From Halomarina ordinaria (GTDB lineage Archaea > Halobacteriota > Halobacteria > Halobacteriales > Haloarculaceae), in assembly GCF_030553305.1 (NCBI RefSeq), contig NZ_JARRAH010000004.1, positions 1-64,000 on the forward strand: DNA of 64,000 nucleotides, written 5' to 3'. Below the pieces are notes generated by a model. It did not search any database and was not told the DNA's origin. It saw only the letters and a program-made list of their open reading frames with translations. The position numbers and the translations under genes were made by a program. Numbering within the stretch: position 1 is the stretch's first letter; the number at the start of each line of letters is the position of its first letter. Below, piece after piece: positions 1 to 10,006 of the stretch.

Positions 1-709
1 ACACGTCGTCTCGATCTTCACGCTCATCCCCTGCTCTGGCATCCGCCCCGAACTGAACAATAGTGTAGCCACGTTCGGCCCGTTGGTCGGTCGCCGTCCG
101 CTCAGTCGAGCCGGGATAGGTCGCGAACGTTCCCCCGATATCCTCGTAGGCAGGCGTGTGATCGTCGCCGAGAAGCGCCACGTCGAATCCAATAGAGGAC
201 GAGGACAGAACGCTGGGAAGCGACCACTCCGCATGCGGGACTAGCGGCTCAAACGCGCCGTGCGCGACCAACACCGCGTGTTCGGCATCGTGCTGTTCGA
301 AATCGTATTCCAGCTGATCTCGTCGCGATGGGGACACGTAATCCTGCCCGTAGACGGCCACGTCGTCCAGGACTGTCGGCTCATAATTGAGATGAATCGC
401 ATCAGCGACCTCCGAGAACACGGAAACCCATTGCTCGTCGCGAGTCGAATCGTGGTTCCCTGCGACGGTGAGAAAGGGAATATCGGCTGCCTGGAGCCGA
501 CGGAGTTGTCGGATTGCGTGAAGAAGCGGCCCGATGCGCGGATTCGAATCGTGAAACATGTCTCCGCTGTGAACAACACCGTCGACGTCGAGATCAATCG
601 CGTCGTCGATTACCTGCTCGAACGCTGCGGCGAAGTCATCGGCCCGCTCCTGGCGATGGTATTGATGATACCCAAGATGAGTGTCCGACGTGTGGAGGAG
701 GACGGTCAT
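1..709 (-). CDS. Mre11/SbcD-like metallophosphoesterase, 3' end outside window
   Basis: The gene starts at 709 and is still open at the left edge after 236 codons. The product is a calcineurin-type phosphoesterase of the Mre11/SbcD group, a Mn-dependent DNA nuclease that processes double-strand ends. Visible metal-binding motifs are D9-x-H11 in HTSDTHLG, D50 in SGDMFHD, N85-H86-D87 in AGNHD, H150 in VLVAHG and H184 in GDDHTPAY. The usual GxH motif is partly changed to GDDH, so one metal ligand may differ. It is the third gene of the Argonaute-headed strand, 138 bp after the nuclease-helicase. A Rad50-type ATPase would be expected downstream, outside the window. The family is clear. Whether it is the housekeeping Mre11 or a defence-specific paralogue cannot be told here. 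Confidence 0.85.
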   Translation of the reverse strand, partial: MTVLLHTSDTHLGYHQYHRQERADDFAAAFEQVIDDAIDLDVDGVVHSGDMFHDSNPRIGPLLHAIRQLRRLQAADIPFLTVAGNHDSTRDEQWVSVFSEVADAIHLNYEPTVLDDVAVYGQDYVSPSRRDQLEYDFEQHDAEHAVLVAHGAFEPLVPHAEWSLPSVLSSSSIGFDVALLGDDHTPAYEDIGGTFATYPGSTERTATDQRAERGYTIVQFGADARAGDEREDRDDV

Positions 710-847
710 CGGTACACCCCAATACAACGGCTAGTACTACTCGAAACGGTATCGAGGCAGCTCTCAAGGACCCATTCGGCGGTTTCCTGATATTGGGCGA
801 ACGGTGCGGCGGTCGATGTGGATTGGATGCTACTCATGGATTCGTAG

Positions 848-3800
848 TCAGTGAAGGGTGTGGACTTCGAGCTGCGTATCGAGCGGTGGGTCGAGAGCGC
901 CCAGATCGGTATCGCCGACGAGCGCATCGAGTGTGCCCTCCCATACCGGTGGGTGGTCAAGCACGTCAAGGTCGTCGAACAAGCCTTTCCAGAGACCCGC
1001 GCGCTCGTACTCCTCAACCTCTGGTGGGATGACATCGAACACCTGCTCGGACGCGACGACGATCAGTCCCCGCTGCATTCTGGACATAGCAACGTTGAGG
1101 CGGTTCGGATTCAGCAGGAATTCCGACTCGATCTGAACGAAATCGGGATCCGAAGCAGTCGCCGACACCAGAATAACCGGCCGCTGCCCGCCCTGGTATC
1201 GTTCGACGGTGTCGCACTCGACATCGTTCAGATAGGTGTCCAGGAGACCGCGCTGAGCGTTGTGTGGCGTGACGATCCCAACAGCGTCGTCGGGGTGGCT
1301 GGATTCGGCGATCGCCGCCCCAATGGCCGCCTCCACTGGATTCGACTGGCGTGAGGCGTCCTCGTCGTGGACGATGAGTGTCAGCGCGTGCGGGACAGCA
1401 TCTTCGGCGTCGAGAATGTCCGGATCACAGAGCACCCGTCCCACTCCTCGGCTAACCGGTGTTGGCCGGCGTACCGTCTCCCTCTCTTCGGAGTAGTACG
1501 GGATTCCGTCCTGTTCGTAAATATGCTCACGGAGGAACTCGGCAACTCGCTCGTGACACCGATAACTTTGCTCTAGCTGATACAAGGGGATCGTAGCTGT
1601 GCCAGCAACGACACAGCGCTCAGCAGGATGATCGCCTCGAGTGCAGTCATCGACACCGATATCGTCCCCCCGGAGTAGCCGACAGTAGTCGAGAGCTGAA
1701 AGCGATGGCCGACGCTCTTGAGTCGTTCGGCGGAATTCACGCTCCCACTCGTGCTGGCGAACGGGGGGCATCTGTCGCTGGTCGCCGGCGACCAACATCT
1801 GCGCGTCGTCATGGAGGAAGGCCCCAACGGAAAGGAACGACGGGAGCCGCATCATCGAGGCCTCGTCAACAGCGAGTATATCGAAGAACGACGCGTTTCC
1901 GGCCAGCCAGTCCTCGGGGGTCCGGTCGCCCCCCTGCATGACGTCGAAGTTATCGACGAGTTTGTACAGCCGGGCGGGCGTGCCAAAGACGAGCGTCTGC
2001 TGGCCTGTTTGGCGACGAAGTCGACCGACGATCCGCCGAAGCTCCGCATCGTCTTCGTGGTAATCAAGATAGGTGACGTGCTCTAAGGAGTCGTCAGGTT
2101 CGTCGGACGTCAGCCGAACGAGTTCGAGGTGATCGAGCAGGTCATCGCAGCCGGTATCCTCAGCGCGTTCCCCCTCATTTCGATACGCGACTAGAGCCGC
2201 GTGGACATCCTCAAGAACCTCGTCCACGGCCTTGTTCGACTCTCCAGCCACTATCCCGGCACAATCACGGTCGTCGACCGCATAGGCTCGTACCCGGGCG
2301 AGGGTCGCATGTGCGAGTGCCCCCGATGTCTTCCCAGTGCCTGGTGGACCCTGCAGGAGAACTAACTGAGCGGTTGTCTCCGCAATGAATCCCTGTTGCT
2401 CTGTGTTCGGTGGAGGGTCCACGGTCAGTTCAGCTGTATCTCCTTCGCCTAAGTCGGGTCCGTCTTCCTCGGGACCCTCCTCTGGGACGTCACCGACATC
2501 GACCGTCTCTCGATCTGGTGGTGTGGCCCAATTGAGGTAGCCCTGGACACCAGCATCCGAAATCGCGTCCGTTGTTAGGGTCTCGAGTCGCCCGGTCGCA
2601 AGATCGTCGATCAGGCGGCAGAGCGTGTTGTTCTGTGCTTCCCCAAGGAGATCGTAGGCACGCTGAGCGACGATATCGTCGGTCTGCTTGTCGAGAATGA
2701 AGATCTCGTCCTCGACGAACAGGTATGTGCTGTCGTCCTCGTCGTCTGGATCGATAGTCCATCCTCGATGCCACGTTCGATACTCGCGATTCCCTTGCCC
2801 CCGAGACGGGAAGGCGGTGAGATGGATCGTTCGTTCTTCAATATCGAGGTCCTCAACGGTGAGCGCGGGCCCGTGTTCGATGTATTGCGGTTGCGGGGAA
2901 TCCTGTGGGTCGGCGTGCCGATCCAATCGGTTCGCGACCACCCACGAGCCCATCGTCGAACCGTCGGTCTCTTTCAGTCGACAGGCCCGGGCAACCCGTT
3001 CCCCGTCGTCGAAGAGTGGATCGTAGGGAAGATGGCCGTCGACGTGGAGAATGTTTGTATCACCATCTACCCAGGCGTCGGTGACGACAACCGGGACAGC
3101 CTCGCCATTTCTGATGCGCTGGGTGACTGGCAGGCCGTACGATTTGAGCTGGTCCCGTCGACCCGACTCGTGTTCGAGTGCGAGAAACTCCGTCGCGGCC
3201 CGGGCAGTATGACTCTCTCCGAGAGTGAACGTGGAGAGCTCGTCGAGAATGATCGGTCGCTTGGTGAGGTCCGCGTTGCGGTACTCGAGAGAGCGTTCTA
3301 GATGAGCACAGCCGTGAGCGAATCGCATCACGAGCTGTTCGAGATCCTCAATCGTGATCCGAGTGGTCTGAGCGTCCTCGTCGATCCATCTGAACGGCTC
3401 GACAGACTGATAGCCATCTGACTCCTCTTTGATTTCTGCCGCCCACTCGGGTGTGAGCACCTCGTGAGCGGCCCATATGTACTCCAGTGGAATCTCCGCT
3501 CTCCCCCGTGGTCGGGAGGGATAGTAGCCATCGCGATCGTCTTCGGCATAGAGGGCAAGGCCAGGGCGCTCCCGCCGATAGCCAACGGTGTAGTCAAACA
3601 GCTTGTAGTCGAACGCCTCCTTGAGATCAACCTCCACTCCGTCCGACCGGGTATACCCCCAGTCACGCCGATAGAGGGTATCCTCATCGGCTTCACAGAC
3701 ATCAAGTGCTGGTAGGAGCCCGACTGTGGGAATACCGAGAGCACGCCGCTCACGGAGCTCCCGCTGGACAATGGAGACCATTGCCTGCTCGTCATGATCG

Positions 3801-5401
3801 AACGCTTCGTCGCCCCGACCACTAAGAGCCGCCCGGAGCCCAAGCAGGTCACGAACTGCGGACGCTCCGGGGACTTCCTGCCGAGTCGCGGCCTCGACGA
3901 GGGTCTCGTACTCACTGTTCGTGAAGAAATAGAAGTGGACAGCGGCCTGATCGGTATCCATCGCTGCGCCGAGGGTCTGGACGGCACGGAACAGATCTTC
4001 CAGTCCGTCCGTGAGTAACTCTTCTTCAAGCGCGGTGGCCTCGGCCACCGAGTCGGGAACAGCCGACGCGACATGGCCGAACCGGACGGAATCATCGGCG
4101 TTCGACGCGGACACATACCCTCCGATCGCGTTGATTCGGTCGTAGCGGTGGTCTCGCTGGATATTGAGGTAGATCCGGATCATCCCACCCCGCTCGATGG
4201 GCTGATTGAGATCGAATCCAGGATCATCAGCGGGGAGTGCGCCATCGCCGCTCCCGACGAGCCAAACGGGCGTACGCCCGCCAGCGGCAAACGTCGTTCC
4301 AGGGGCGACCCGCCCCCAGAACGATTGGGCACGCTGGATGTGATTTTGAAGCCGCTCCGAGACCCCCGGTTCGTCAAGGAGCGCCTGGTACGTCTCACGG
4401 TCGCGAGGACGGAGGTCGTTATAGTCGTAGGGGCGCGGCTCACCAGGGGGGTACGCCAGTCCGGCGAGGTCCTCGATAGTGTCGACACCATAATCAGCGA
4501 GGACTGCCTGGTCGTTCCGCGATAACCCCAGCAGTGCAGTAGATCCCGATTCGAGTGCCTCAGTGTAACACGCTTCCTTGTACGCACAGCCGTGGCATTT
4601 CGGCTCAAGTTGGTAGGTGACCCGGTCTGACTCAGCGTTGTAGAGGTCATCGAGTGGACCGTCTTCCCGGATGAGGCGACGTACGTCTACCTCGCGGTTT
4701 CGGAGGTCAAACGAAGGGAAGGCCTCCGGTGCCGCGTCGTCGAACTCGTCAGTACGGATGATGATTCCTCCCTCGATTACATAGGGGAAGTCGACGTCGA
4801 CGTGTTCGAGAAACTGACGCAGGAGAAGGGTGTAGCAGGCAACCTGAATTTGCTGATAGGTCTTCTCCTCGTGGGCGGCTTTGATATCGAGGATGCGAAA
4901 TCGTAGCCCCACCCGATCGGTGTCGTTCTCCTCGGCGTCCAGCGGGAGGGGCCAGCACACCAAGAGGTCGGCATCTCCGGCGACCGGCCACGCGTCTAGA
5001 TGGTTGCCGAGTCGCGCCTGTTCGAGGATGAGTGGCACCGTAGGATCAGGAAGATCGAGTGCCGCATCGAACGTATCGAGCAACGCTGGCCGAGAGCGTT
5101 CCCACGTCTCAATATGATCGTGATCGCGGACGTGGGCATGATCTCGGAGCTCGTCGACGACCTGCTCTTCGTAGTCGTTCCCGTCTTTTGCCAGCAGTAG
5201 GTTCAGCGGGTGAAAGGCCTCTTTGTAATCGTGCTCACGCCGTCGTTCGGCGGCGTACTCGTCGTCATACTCGAACTGGAACCACTGCGGACAGCCATCA
5301 AGGTTGACGAAGCGCCCAAGCTTCGATGGAAGGACTGGCGGTTTCTCAAGCACTTCGGCGGGGACCTCAATGGGCGGAGGAGGTGTCGATGACGTGGCCA
5401 T
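848..5401 (-). CDS. Cas4/Dna2-like nuclease fused to superfamily 1 helicase
   Basis: 1517-residue fusion. The N-terminal RecB/Cas4-type nuclease has G142-D143-A-D145, D172-I-K174 and a QxxxxxxY segment at 183-190. Cysteines C37, C269, C272 and C278 fit an AddB/Dna2-type [4Fe-4S] clamp. The middle resembles the RNase H-like part of TM0106-type proteins but lacks an obvious acidic first motif (IYLNIQRD), so it may be inactive. The C-terminal helicase has Walker A GPPGTGKT near residue 1015, Walker B AVDEASMM, GDQRQMPPV, QSYRCH and ERYQGGQ. Expected role: unwinding and cutting of DNA ends or flaps. It starts 109 bp after the Argonaute gene on the same strand and is followed by the Mre11-like gene, suggesting joint action. 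The domain calls are strong; cooperation with Argonaute is inference. Confidence 0.88.
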   Translation of the reverse strand: MATSSTPPPPIEVPAEVLEKPPVLPSKLGRFVNLDGCPQWFQFEYDDEYAAERRREHDYKEAFHPLNLLLAKDGNDYEEQVVDELRDHAHVRDHDHIETWERSRPALLDTFDAALDLPDPTVPLILEQARLGNHLDAWPVAGDADLLVCWPLPLDAEENDTDRVGLRFRILDIKAAHEEKTYQQIQVACYTLLLRQFLEHVDVDFPYVIEGGIIIRTDEFDDAAPEAFPSFDLRNREVDVRRLIREDGPLDDLYNAESDRVTYQLEPKCHGCAYKEACYTEALESGSTALLGLSRNDQAVLADYGVDTIEDLAGLAYPPGEPRPYDYNDLRPRDRETYQALLDEPGVSERLQNHIQRAQSFWGRVAPGTTFAAGGRTPVWLVGSGDGALPADDPGFDLNQPIERGGMIRIYLNIQRDHRYDRINAIGGYVSASNADDSVRFGHVASAVPDSVAEATALEEELLTDGLEDLFRAVQTLGAAMDTDQAAVHFYFFTNSEYETLVEAATRQEVPGASAVRDLLGLRAALSGRGDEAFDHDEQAMVSIVQRELRERRALGIPTVGLLPALDVCEADEDTLYRRDWGYTRSDGVEVDLKEAFDYKLFDYTVGYRRERPGLALYAEDDRDGYYPSRPRGRAEIPLEYIWAAHEVLTPEWAAEIKEESDGYQSVEPFRWIDEDAQTTRITIEDLEQLVMRFAHGCAHLERSLEYRNADLTKRPIILDELSTFTLGESHTARAATEFLALEHESGRRDQLKSYGLPVTQRIRNGEAVPVVVTDAWVDGDTNILHVDGHLPYDPLFDDGERVARACRLKETDGSTMGSWVVANRLDRHADPQDSPQPQYIEHGPALTVEDLDIEERTIHLTAFPSRGQGNREYRTWHRGWTIDPDDEDDSTYLFVEDEIFILDKQTDDIVAQRAYDLLGEAQNNTLCRLIDDLATGRLETLTTDAISDAGVQGYLNWATPPDRETVDVGDVPEEGPEEDGPDLGEGDTAELTVDPPPNTEQQGFIAETTAQLVLLQGPPGTGKTSGALAHATLARVRAYAVDDRDCAGIVAGESNKAVDEVLEDVHAALVAYRNEGERAEDTGCDDLLDHLELVRLTSDEPDDSLEHVTYLDYHEDDAELRRIVGRLRRQTGQQTLVFGTPARLYKLVDNFDVMQGGDRTPEDWLAGNASFFDILAVDEASMMRLPSFLSVGAFLHDDAQMLVAGDQRQMPPVRQHEWEREFRRTTQERRPSLSALDYCRLLRGDDIGVDDCTRGDHPAERCVVAGTATIPLYQLEQSYRCHERVAEFLREHIYEQDGIPYYSEERETVRRPTPVSRGVGRVLCDPDILDAEDAVPHALTLIVHDEDASRQSNPVEAAIGAAIAESSHPDDAVGIVTPHNAQRGLLDTYLNDVECDTVERYQGGQRPVILVSATASDPDFVQIESEFLLNPNRLNVAMSRMQRGLIVVASEQVFDVIPPEVEEYERAGLWKGLFDDLDVLDHPPVWEGTLDALVGDTDLGALDPPLDTQLEVHTLH

Positions 5402-5510
5402 ATTTAGTATCCCCTAGTTGTTGTGACAGCCGTCATAATCGTTCGGCTCAGGACAGCTATCTGACCGAGAGACCGAGGAGAATGCCCCGTGAAATGCTGC
5501 ATCCCTCTGA

Positions 5511-8159
5511 TCACACGTACGGAACCCCCCGGATAAGTTCCCCACTCAGGAGATACCCCTTCCGCGCATGCTCGGCACAGCGGTCCGCATAGTAGGTGGT
5601 GATAGGGAGCCGAGTCGACCGGCTGATCGATCCCACGTGGGCCTCCGAGAGCCAGTAGGCCTGCTTCGCAAGGGTCTCCAAGTCGGTCGAGCCGTGACGC
5701 TTGACCAGTCGAATCGGCCGAGGCGTTCCTGGGACGCGTTCCGGATCCCCGGTCGTCGCGAGGTACGCGTGATCAGCGTGCTGCGCGACGAACCCGGTCC
5801 CCTTGTTCGCGACCTCGAAAGTGTCCCCGGTGTAGTTAGCGATCCGAGGGTTCCCGCTCTTCCGGATTTCCACCAGATCGAACTTCGGGATTAGTTCGGC
5901 GGCTTGGTCGAGCCGTTCCGCCAGCTCGTCGACATCGAGATAGTACTGCCCGTCGCGGTGGATAATTACGTGTCGGGGGGTATCGTCTTCCTCACGGAGA
6001 TATACCGACAGGAGATTCTTGATGATATCCACGATGTCGTCGATCTCGAACGTCTCACCGCTCTGCAACGACACGGACTGTGACGCGAGAATCGTCCCGT
6101 CGGCGAGGACGACGTTCGCGCTGGCACCAAGATGCTGGCCGGTGGCGGGATCGTACGTGACATCTAACCCGATGAACACGTCCGTCTGTCCCGGAACTTC
6201 ATGGATGCGCCATGGGATTCCCCCGCACTTCGCGACTAAACCTGAGGCGATGTTTCCCAGATAGGATTCCTCGTCTAGGTTGGAGACCTGGATCATCTGG
6301 GAAGGGAGTTTTTCCTGCCCCCACTGGCGCTTGAATTCGGGGTACGGATCGTCGATGTCGGGTTGTGTCTTGAGCCAGTCCTGATCGGGAACGACCGCGA
6401 CGACACCGTCGTACTCGGTCGCCTGTTCGGCCACCTGCGTATACGCGAACTCGGATCCGAGACTGTAGGTTTCCTGATTGAGGCGAGTCGCGTTCGCGTC
6501 GTAGTCATTCAGTTTCGAGAGGAGCCGTCGAACGAACTCCCGACTTCCTTCTTTGTACTGCTCGGGGTAGACGGTGAGTAGGTCAAATGATTCCGGTGAC
6601 TGGTGGACGCCGTGGTTTTCCAGCCCCCGAGCGCCGTAGGAGGCAGTCTGACCGCTACCGAACCGGAGATTGTTGCTCCGCGTGTTGACTGTGAGCTCGT
6701 CGTAACAGGTGTTGGATGGCTGCGTTGCAGGCTCGAGCCCGAGCGCTGGTGTCATCCCCAGCGACTTCACGAAAGACGTCGCGATCGAATAGCGCTCATC
6801 CGGCGTCAGTCGGGCGGACCGTTGGAACCGCTCGTGGAAGTCTGGGTCGACGATCTTGAGCTGATCGAGCGTCGGGACGATCCGGCAATAGTCGAGCGCC
6901 TGCAGCCCACTGAATGAACCGTAGTCGATGTGGGCCATCACCGGCTCGCCGGCTGCGACGCTCTTAATGAGGTCTTCCTCAACGTAGCCGCTTTGGTCGT
7001 GATACTCAGCGATTGACGAACCCATCTCGGGTACACGCTCGGTGTACCCCGTGTCGGCGAGTTCGGTGACGGTTCCCGTACCAGAATTGTCGTAGACGTC
7101 CGTGTCGTGCTCGACACTGACCCCTTCGATTTCGTATCCACGGTGAACGTACTCGGCCGCCGAAAATGTCGATGCGAGACGGAAGCCGACGTTCACGCCA
7201 CAGATAACCGTTCCATCGGAGTCCACCCATATCCGACACTTGTACTCACGAGCAGCAGTGAAGTCGCCGCTGGTCGCTTTGAGTTGCGGGGCGAACTCAA
7301 CGATCGAGTTGATCGCGTTGATGACATATTTCCCCCGGAGAGACGCCTTTACGTCCTGTTTGACGAGTTCACGCAGTGGCTCTTGATCGTCGAACGACTG
7401 GGGTTCGAGCGTCGCGATCCCTTGGTGAACAGGACGAACGGTGTATCCGTTGATTGAGAGGTTCTCGTGGAGTTTGTCGACCGCGTATACCCGCAGCGGG
7501 CCGTTCGTGGTAACAGGTGCCTCACTCTGGTAGCGGAAGCGCGCTGCGGCCCGGGCTGTGAAACCTAGCACGCCGTTGTCGAGATCGTCGTCCGACGGGT
7601 CAAGGCCCCCAGGAACATCGAGTTCGTACTTATGGACATCCAACTGTGAGAGATTGCCCAGCGGGAAGTGGAGAAGATAGTTGCCGGGAGCAAGCGACTG
7701 CTGCGCCAACGCGGCGCCGCCGTCGGCGGTCGTCTGCCCAGTCTGTCGAACATCCGAGGCGGGTTGGAAGTCGGACTCGTCAGCCTCCGTGGATTCCGTA
7801 CTGTTCGGCGCCGTATCCGACGTTTCGGCCGTGCTGGTAAGGTTCGTCGGATCGCTCGCAGCAGCCGGCGGTCCATCAAGCGGAACGATTTCGAAGTCCC
7901 ACGAGGGGACGAGCTGGAGTTCATCCCAGTTCTCGTAGTAGTTGCCCTCGGCTCCTTCGAGCCTGTACCAGCGACCCTCGTCCCAGTCGAACGTTGCACA
8001 GTCGTTGCTCTCGAAGATGACCAGCGGGACTTCAGCGCCGTCGGCATCCTCGAAGAGCACCTTCCGCGCGAGACTGCCCTTGTGGATTCCGATGATCTCC
8101 GTCGCGCGGAGTTCGATAGTCAGCTGTTCGCCGTCAGTGATCTCCTCGCGCGTGTTCAT
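5511..8159 (-). CDS. Long prokaryotic Argonaute, NgAgo-like, catalytically intact
   Basis: 882 residues, close to Natronobacterium gregoryi Argonaute (887). Residues 1-95 look like the OB-fold (repA-type) domain of halophilic Argonautes; an A/S/T/D-rich linker follows (about 97-145), then N, linker, MID and PIWI regions. The PIWI domain carries a complete DEDD tetrad: D666 in FIGLDVTYD, glutamate-finger E702 in QSGETF, D736 in IIHRDG and D859 in YYADR. The last residues PYV are hydrophobic, as is common at Argonaute C termini. Known role of the family: guide-directed nicking of DNA, defence against plasmids and viruses, and stimulation of recombination. It is the first gene of a same-strand set with nuclease-helicase and Mre11-like genes. 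The start at 8159 follows a 329 bp gap. Guide and target type cannot be read from sequence. Confidence 0.93.
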   Translation of the reverse strand: MNTREEITDGEQLTIELRATEIIGIHKGSLARKVLFEDADGAEVPLVIFESNDCATFDWDEGRWYRLEGAEGNYYENWDELQLVPSWDFEIVPLDGPPAAASDPTNLTSTAETSDTAPNSTESTEADESDFQPASDVRQTGQTTADGGAALAQQSLAPGNYLLHFPLGNLSQLDVHKYELDVPGGLDPSDDDLDNGVLGFTARAAARFRYQSEAPVTTNGPLRVYAVDKLHENLSINGYTVRPVHQGIATLEPQSFDDQEPLRELVKQDVKASLRGKYVINAINSIVEFAPQLKATSGDFTAAREYKCRIWVDSDGTVICGVNVGFRLASTFSAAEYVHRGYEIEGVSVEHDTDVYDNSGTGTVTELADTGYTERVPEMGSSIAEYHDQSGYVEEDLIKSVAAGEPVMAHIDYGSFSGLQALDYCRIVPTLDQLKIVDPDFHERFQRSARLTPDERYSIATSFVKSLGMTPALGLEPATQPSNTCYDELTVNTRSNNLRFGSGQTASYGARGLENHGVHQSPESFDLLTVYPEQYKEGSREFVRRLLSKLNDYDANATRLNQETYSLGSEFAYTQVAEQATEYDGVVAVVPDQDWLKTQPDIDDPYPEFKRQWGQEKLPSQMIQVSNLDEESYLGNIASGLVAKCGGIPWRIHEVPGQTDVFIGLDVTYDPATGQHLGASANVVLADGTILASQSVSLQSGETFEIDDIVDIIKNLLSVYLREEDDTPRHVIIHRDGQYYLDVDELAERLDQAAELIPKFDLVEIRKSGNPRIANYTGDTFEVANKGTGFVAQHADHAYLATTGDPERVPGTPRPIRLVKRHGSTDLETLAKQAYWLSEAHVGSISRSTRLPITTYYADRCAEHARKGYLLSGELIRGVPYV

Positions 8160-8488
8160 ACATACACCCCAGATGAACGATATCTGCTCCGGTGGCGATA
8201 ATCGGGGCCCAGGACGGCGGATAGTCGGTATTTGACGGTTTGTAGGCTCGGTTTCGGCCCCCTTGAAATTCGTGGTCGTCGTGATCGGGTAGAGGGTCGC
8301 ACGCCGGTATGATGCAGCATACCACCCTCAACGACGGCCTAGCGCTTAAAGATATCGGATATCCACATTACAACGTAGAAATTGGATCACTCCGATGTTA
8401 TAGTGAGTGTTCGGGCTTCATTAAACATAGTTTATAAGAGTATTAGTAGTAGCGCAAAGCACTTGTCCCTCTAGTTCATACTAGGATT
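8160..8488. promoter_or_regulatory. Divergent promoter region between Argonaute and ATPase genes
   Basis: Non-coding stretch of 329 bp between divergent starts. The right third is AT-rich with a good TATA-like box, TTTATAAG, at 8431-8438 for the plus-strand ATPase. No equally clear TATA box is seen close before the Argonaute start; AAATAC (minus strand, about 8228) is a weak candidate. No repeats were seen. Confidence 0.6.
8431..8438 (+). promoter_or_regulatory. TATA box of the AAA_14-type ATPase gene
   Basis: TTTATAAG in an AT-rich stretch. A start of transcription about 27 bp downstream (near 8462) would leave a short leader before the GTG at 8489. Confidence 0.55.
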
Positions 8489-9928
8489 GTGCTTACAAGT
8501 CGACTCCAGCGGGATCTCCCACTCTACAATGAGTGGTGGCAGAGTGGAGATCCACCTAGCTCAGACGACTCGCCGTATCGAGAGTCGCGACGCAGTGATT
8601 ACAGGAATCATCTCGACAGCGTTCGCGAGCAATCATTTTACGCACTCGTAGGAGCAGACGGGAGCGGAAAGACGGCGACGCTCTATCAGATTGTCCATGA
8701 TTTCATCGTTGATTACGACGTTGAGCCCGACCACGTCGTATACGTTCCGCTCGAGAATCCAATTTACGCACTCGAAAGCGATCAGTTCATCATCGATATC
8801 TACGAGTGGTACACTTCGTACATCCGCCGACAGACATCGGAGGACGGATCGACCTATTTCCTCTTCGATGACATTCACCAGCTGGATAATTGGGCAGAGC
8901 AGGTCAATGAGCTACTTGCTCGCTCGGAGTCGCTCCACGTGGCTGTGACGTTGCCGACAGAAGTACCTGAAATCGAAGATTTCGATGGTTCACTATCGGA
9001 TAATCGATCCATTCTTCTCCCACCGAAGTTCTATGACTTTGCGAGTATCGAAGCGGGTGTTCCTGAAGCAGACAAAGAGGATTTCATCTACCATATCCGA
9101 GATGGTATCGCTGCGAAGCGTGGGGTAGACCTCACAACGATTGTCGACGAATGTCTCACACTTCACGATTATCTCGCCACGGAATGTGATGATTTGTCGT
9201 CTGTCGTAGACAATTATCTATTCAACAGTGGGCTTCGTGATGAAGAGGGCCGAGGACTTTCAACGATCAAACAACGACTTCAGTTGGCGCTATACAAAGA
9301 TGTTCAGCAGTTCTATTCGATTGAGGATGCAGGGGATCTCTTCACGCTTTGTGTGTTAGTGGCTCAAGAACCTGTTCAGGAGTATCAATTCAGTCGACTT
9401 ACGAACCAGTTAGATACCGACCGGCGGACAATCAGGAAGTATCTCGATATTCTTCAGGACTTTTTCGTCCTCTCCCCCTCGTACAAGTGGGGCTACGAAC
9501 GACACCGGACTCTCCGGATGTACCTCCGGGATCCGCGGTACGTGAGTGCCCTGAATCTCTTATCGGATGCCGATTCAGCCCCACGGACGGATGATCATCG
9601 AGAGAATCTCATCCACTCGGTTGTGTATGATCATCTCCGTCGGCTTAGCTTCTATATGAACGATTACACCGACGTTGATATGCCAGTTCGCTATTGGGAC
9701 GAAGCAAATGAGACGGTTGAATTTGTCCTTGACGTGTACGGATCTCCAGTTCCTGTCGCTCTTAGTACTCGTCGGGGCGAAGATGCTGCGACGCAAGCGG
9801 TCATCGACTGTCTTGACGACACAGAAGCTACGCGAGGAGTTGTTGCGGGAGAAGATATCCGACAACCATACGCTGGTGATGATCAAGTCCTTCGTCTTCC
9901 ACTCTGGATGCTACTCTACATATGTTAG
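8489..9928 (+). CDS. AAA_14-type ATPase with degenerate DUF4143-like C terminus
   Basis: 479 residues with a GTG start. The N-terminal half is an AAA_14-like P-loop ATPase: Walker A GADGSGKT (about 55-62), a following VVYVPLENP segment, and Walker B YFLFDDIHQLDNW. A winged-helix-like middle (TNQLDTDRRTIRKYLDIL) leads to a C-terminal DUF4143-like region. There the usual nuclease-like VDF...IEVK pattern reads VEFVLD...VPVALS, so the E and K are gone and nuclease activity is unlikely. The gene is AT-richer than its neighbours and transcribed away from the Argonaute gene with its own TATA box, 30-60 bp before the start. Members of this family are common in archaea but poorly understood. A regulatory or defence-accessory role is a guess from position. 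Confidence 0.7.
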   Translation: MLTSRLQRDLPLYNEWWQSGDPPSSDDSPYRESRRSDYRNHLDSVREQSFYALVGADGSGKTATLYQIVHDFIVDYDVEPDHVVYVPLENPIYALESDQFIIDIYEWYTSYIRRQTSEDGSTYFLFDDIHQLDNWAEQVNELLARSESLHVAVTLPTEVPEIEDFDGSLSDNRSILLPPKFYDFASIEAGVPEADKEDFIYHIRDGIAAKRGVDLTTIVDECLTLHDYLATECDDLSSVVDNYLFNSGLRDEEGRGLSTIKQRLQLALYKDVQQFYSIEDAGDLFTLCVLVAQEPVQEYQFSRLTNQLDTDRRTIRKYLDILQDFFVLSPSYKWGYERHRTLRMYLRDPRYVSALNLLSDADSAPRTDDHRENLIHSVVYDHLRRLSFYMNDYTDVDMPVRYWDEANETVEFVLDVYGSPVPVALSTRRGEDAATQAVIDCLDDTEATRGVVAGEDIRQPYAGDDQVLRLPLWMLLYIC

Positions 9929-10006
9929 ATAGATATCAGACGATCAATACTAATTACAAACTCAGAGGATGAAGTGTATAGATAGGGCAATCGATTCCAA
10001 CAGCAG

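Noticed and set aside
541-556. tRNA-like T-arm sequence (GATTCGAATC)
   Set aside because: It lies inside the Mre11-like coding frame with no acceptor or anticodon arms around it.
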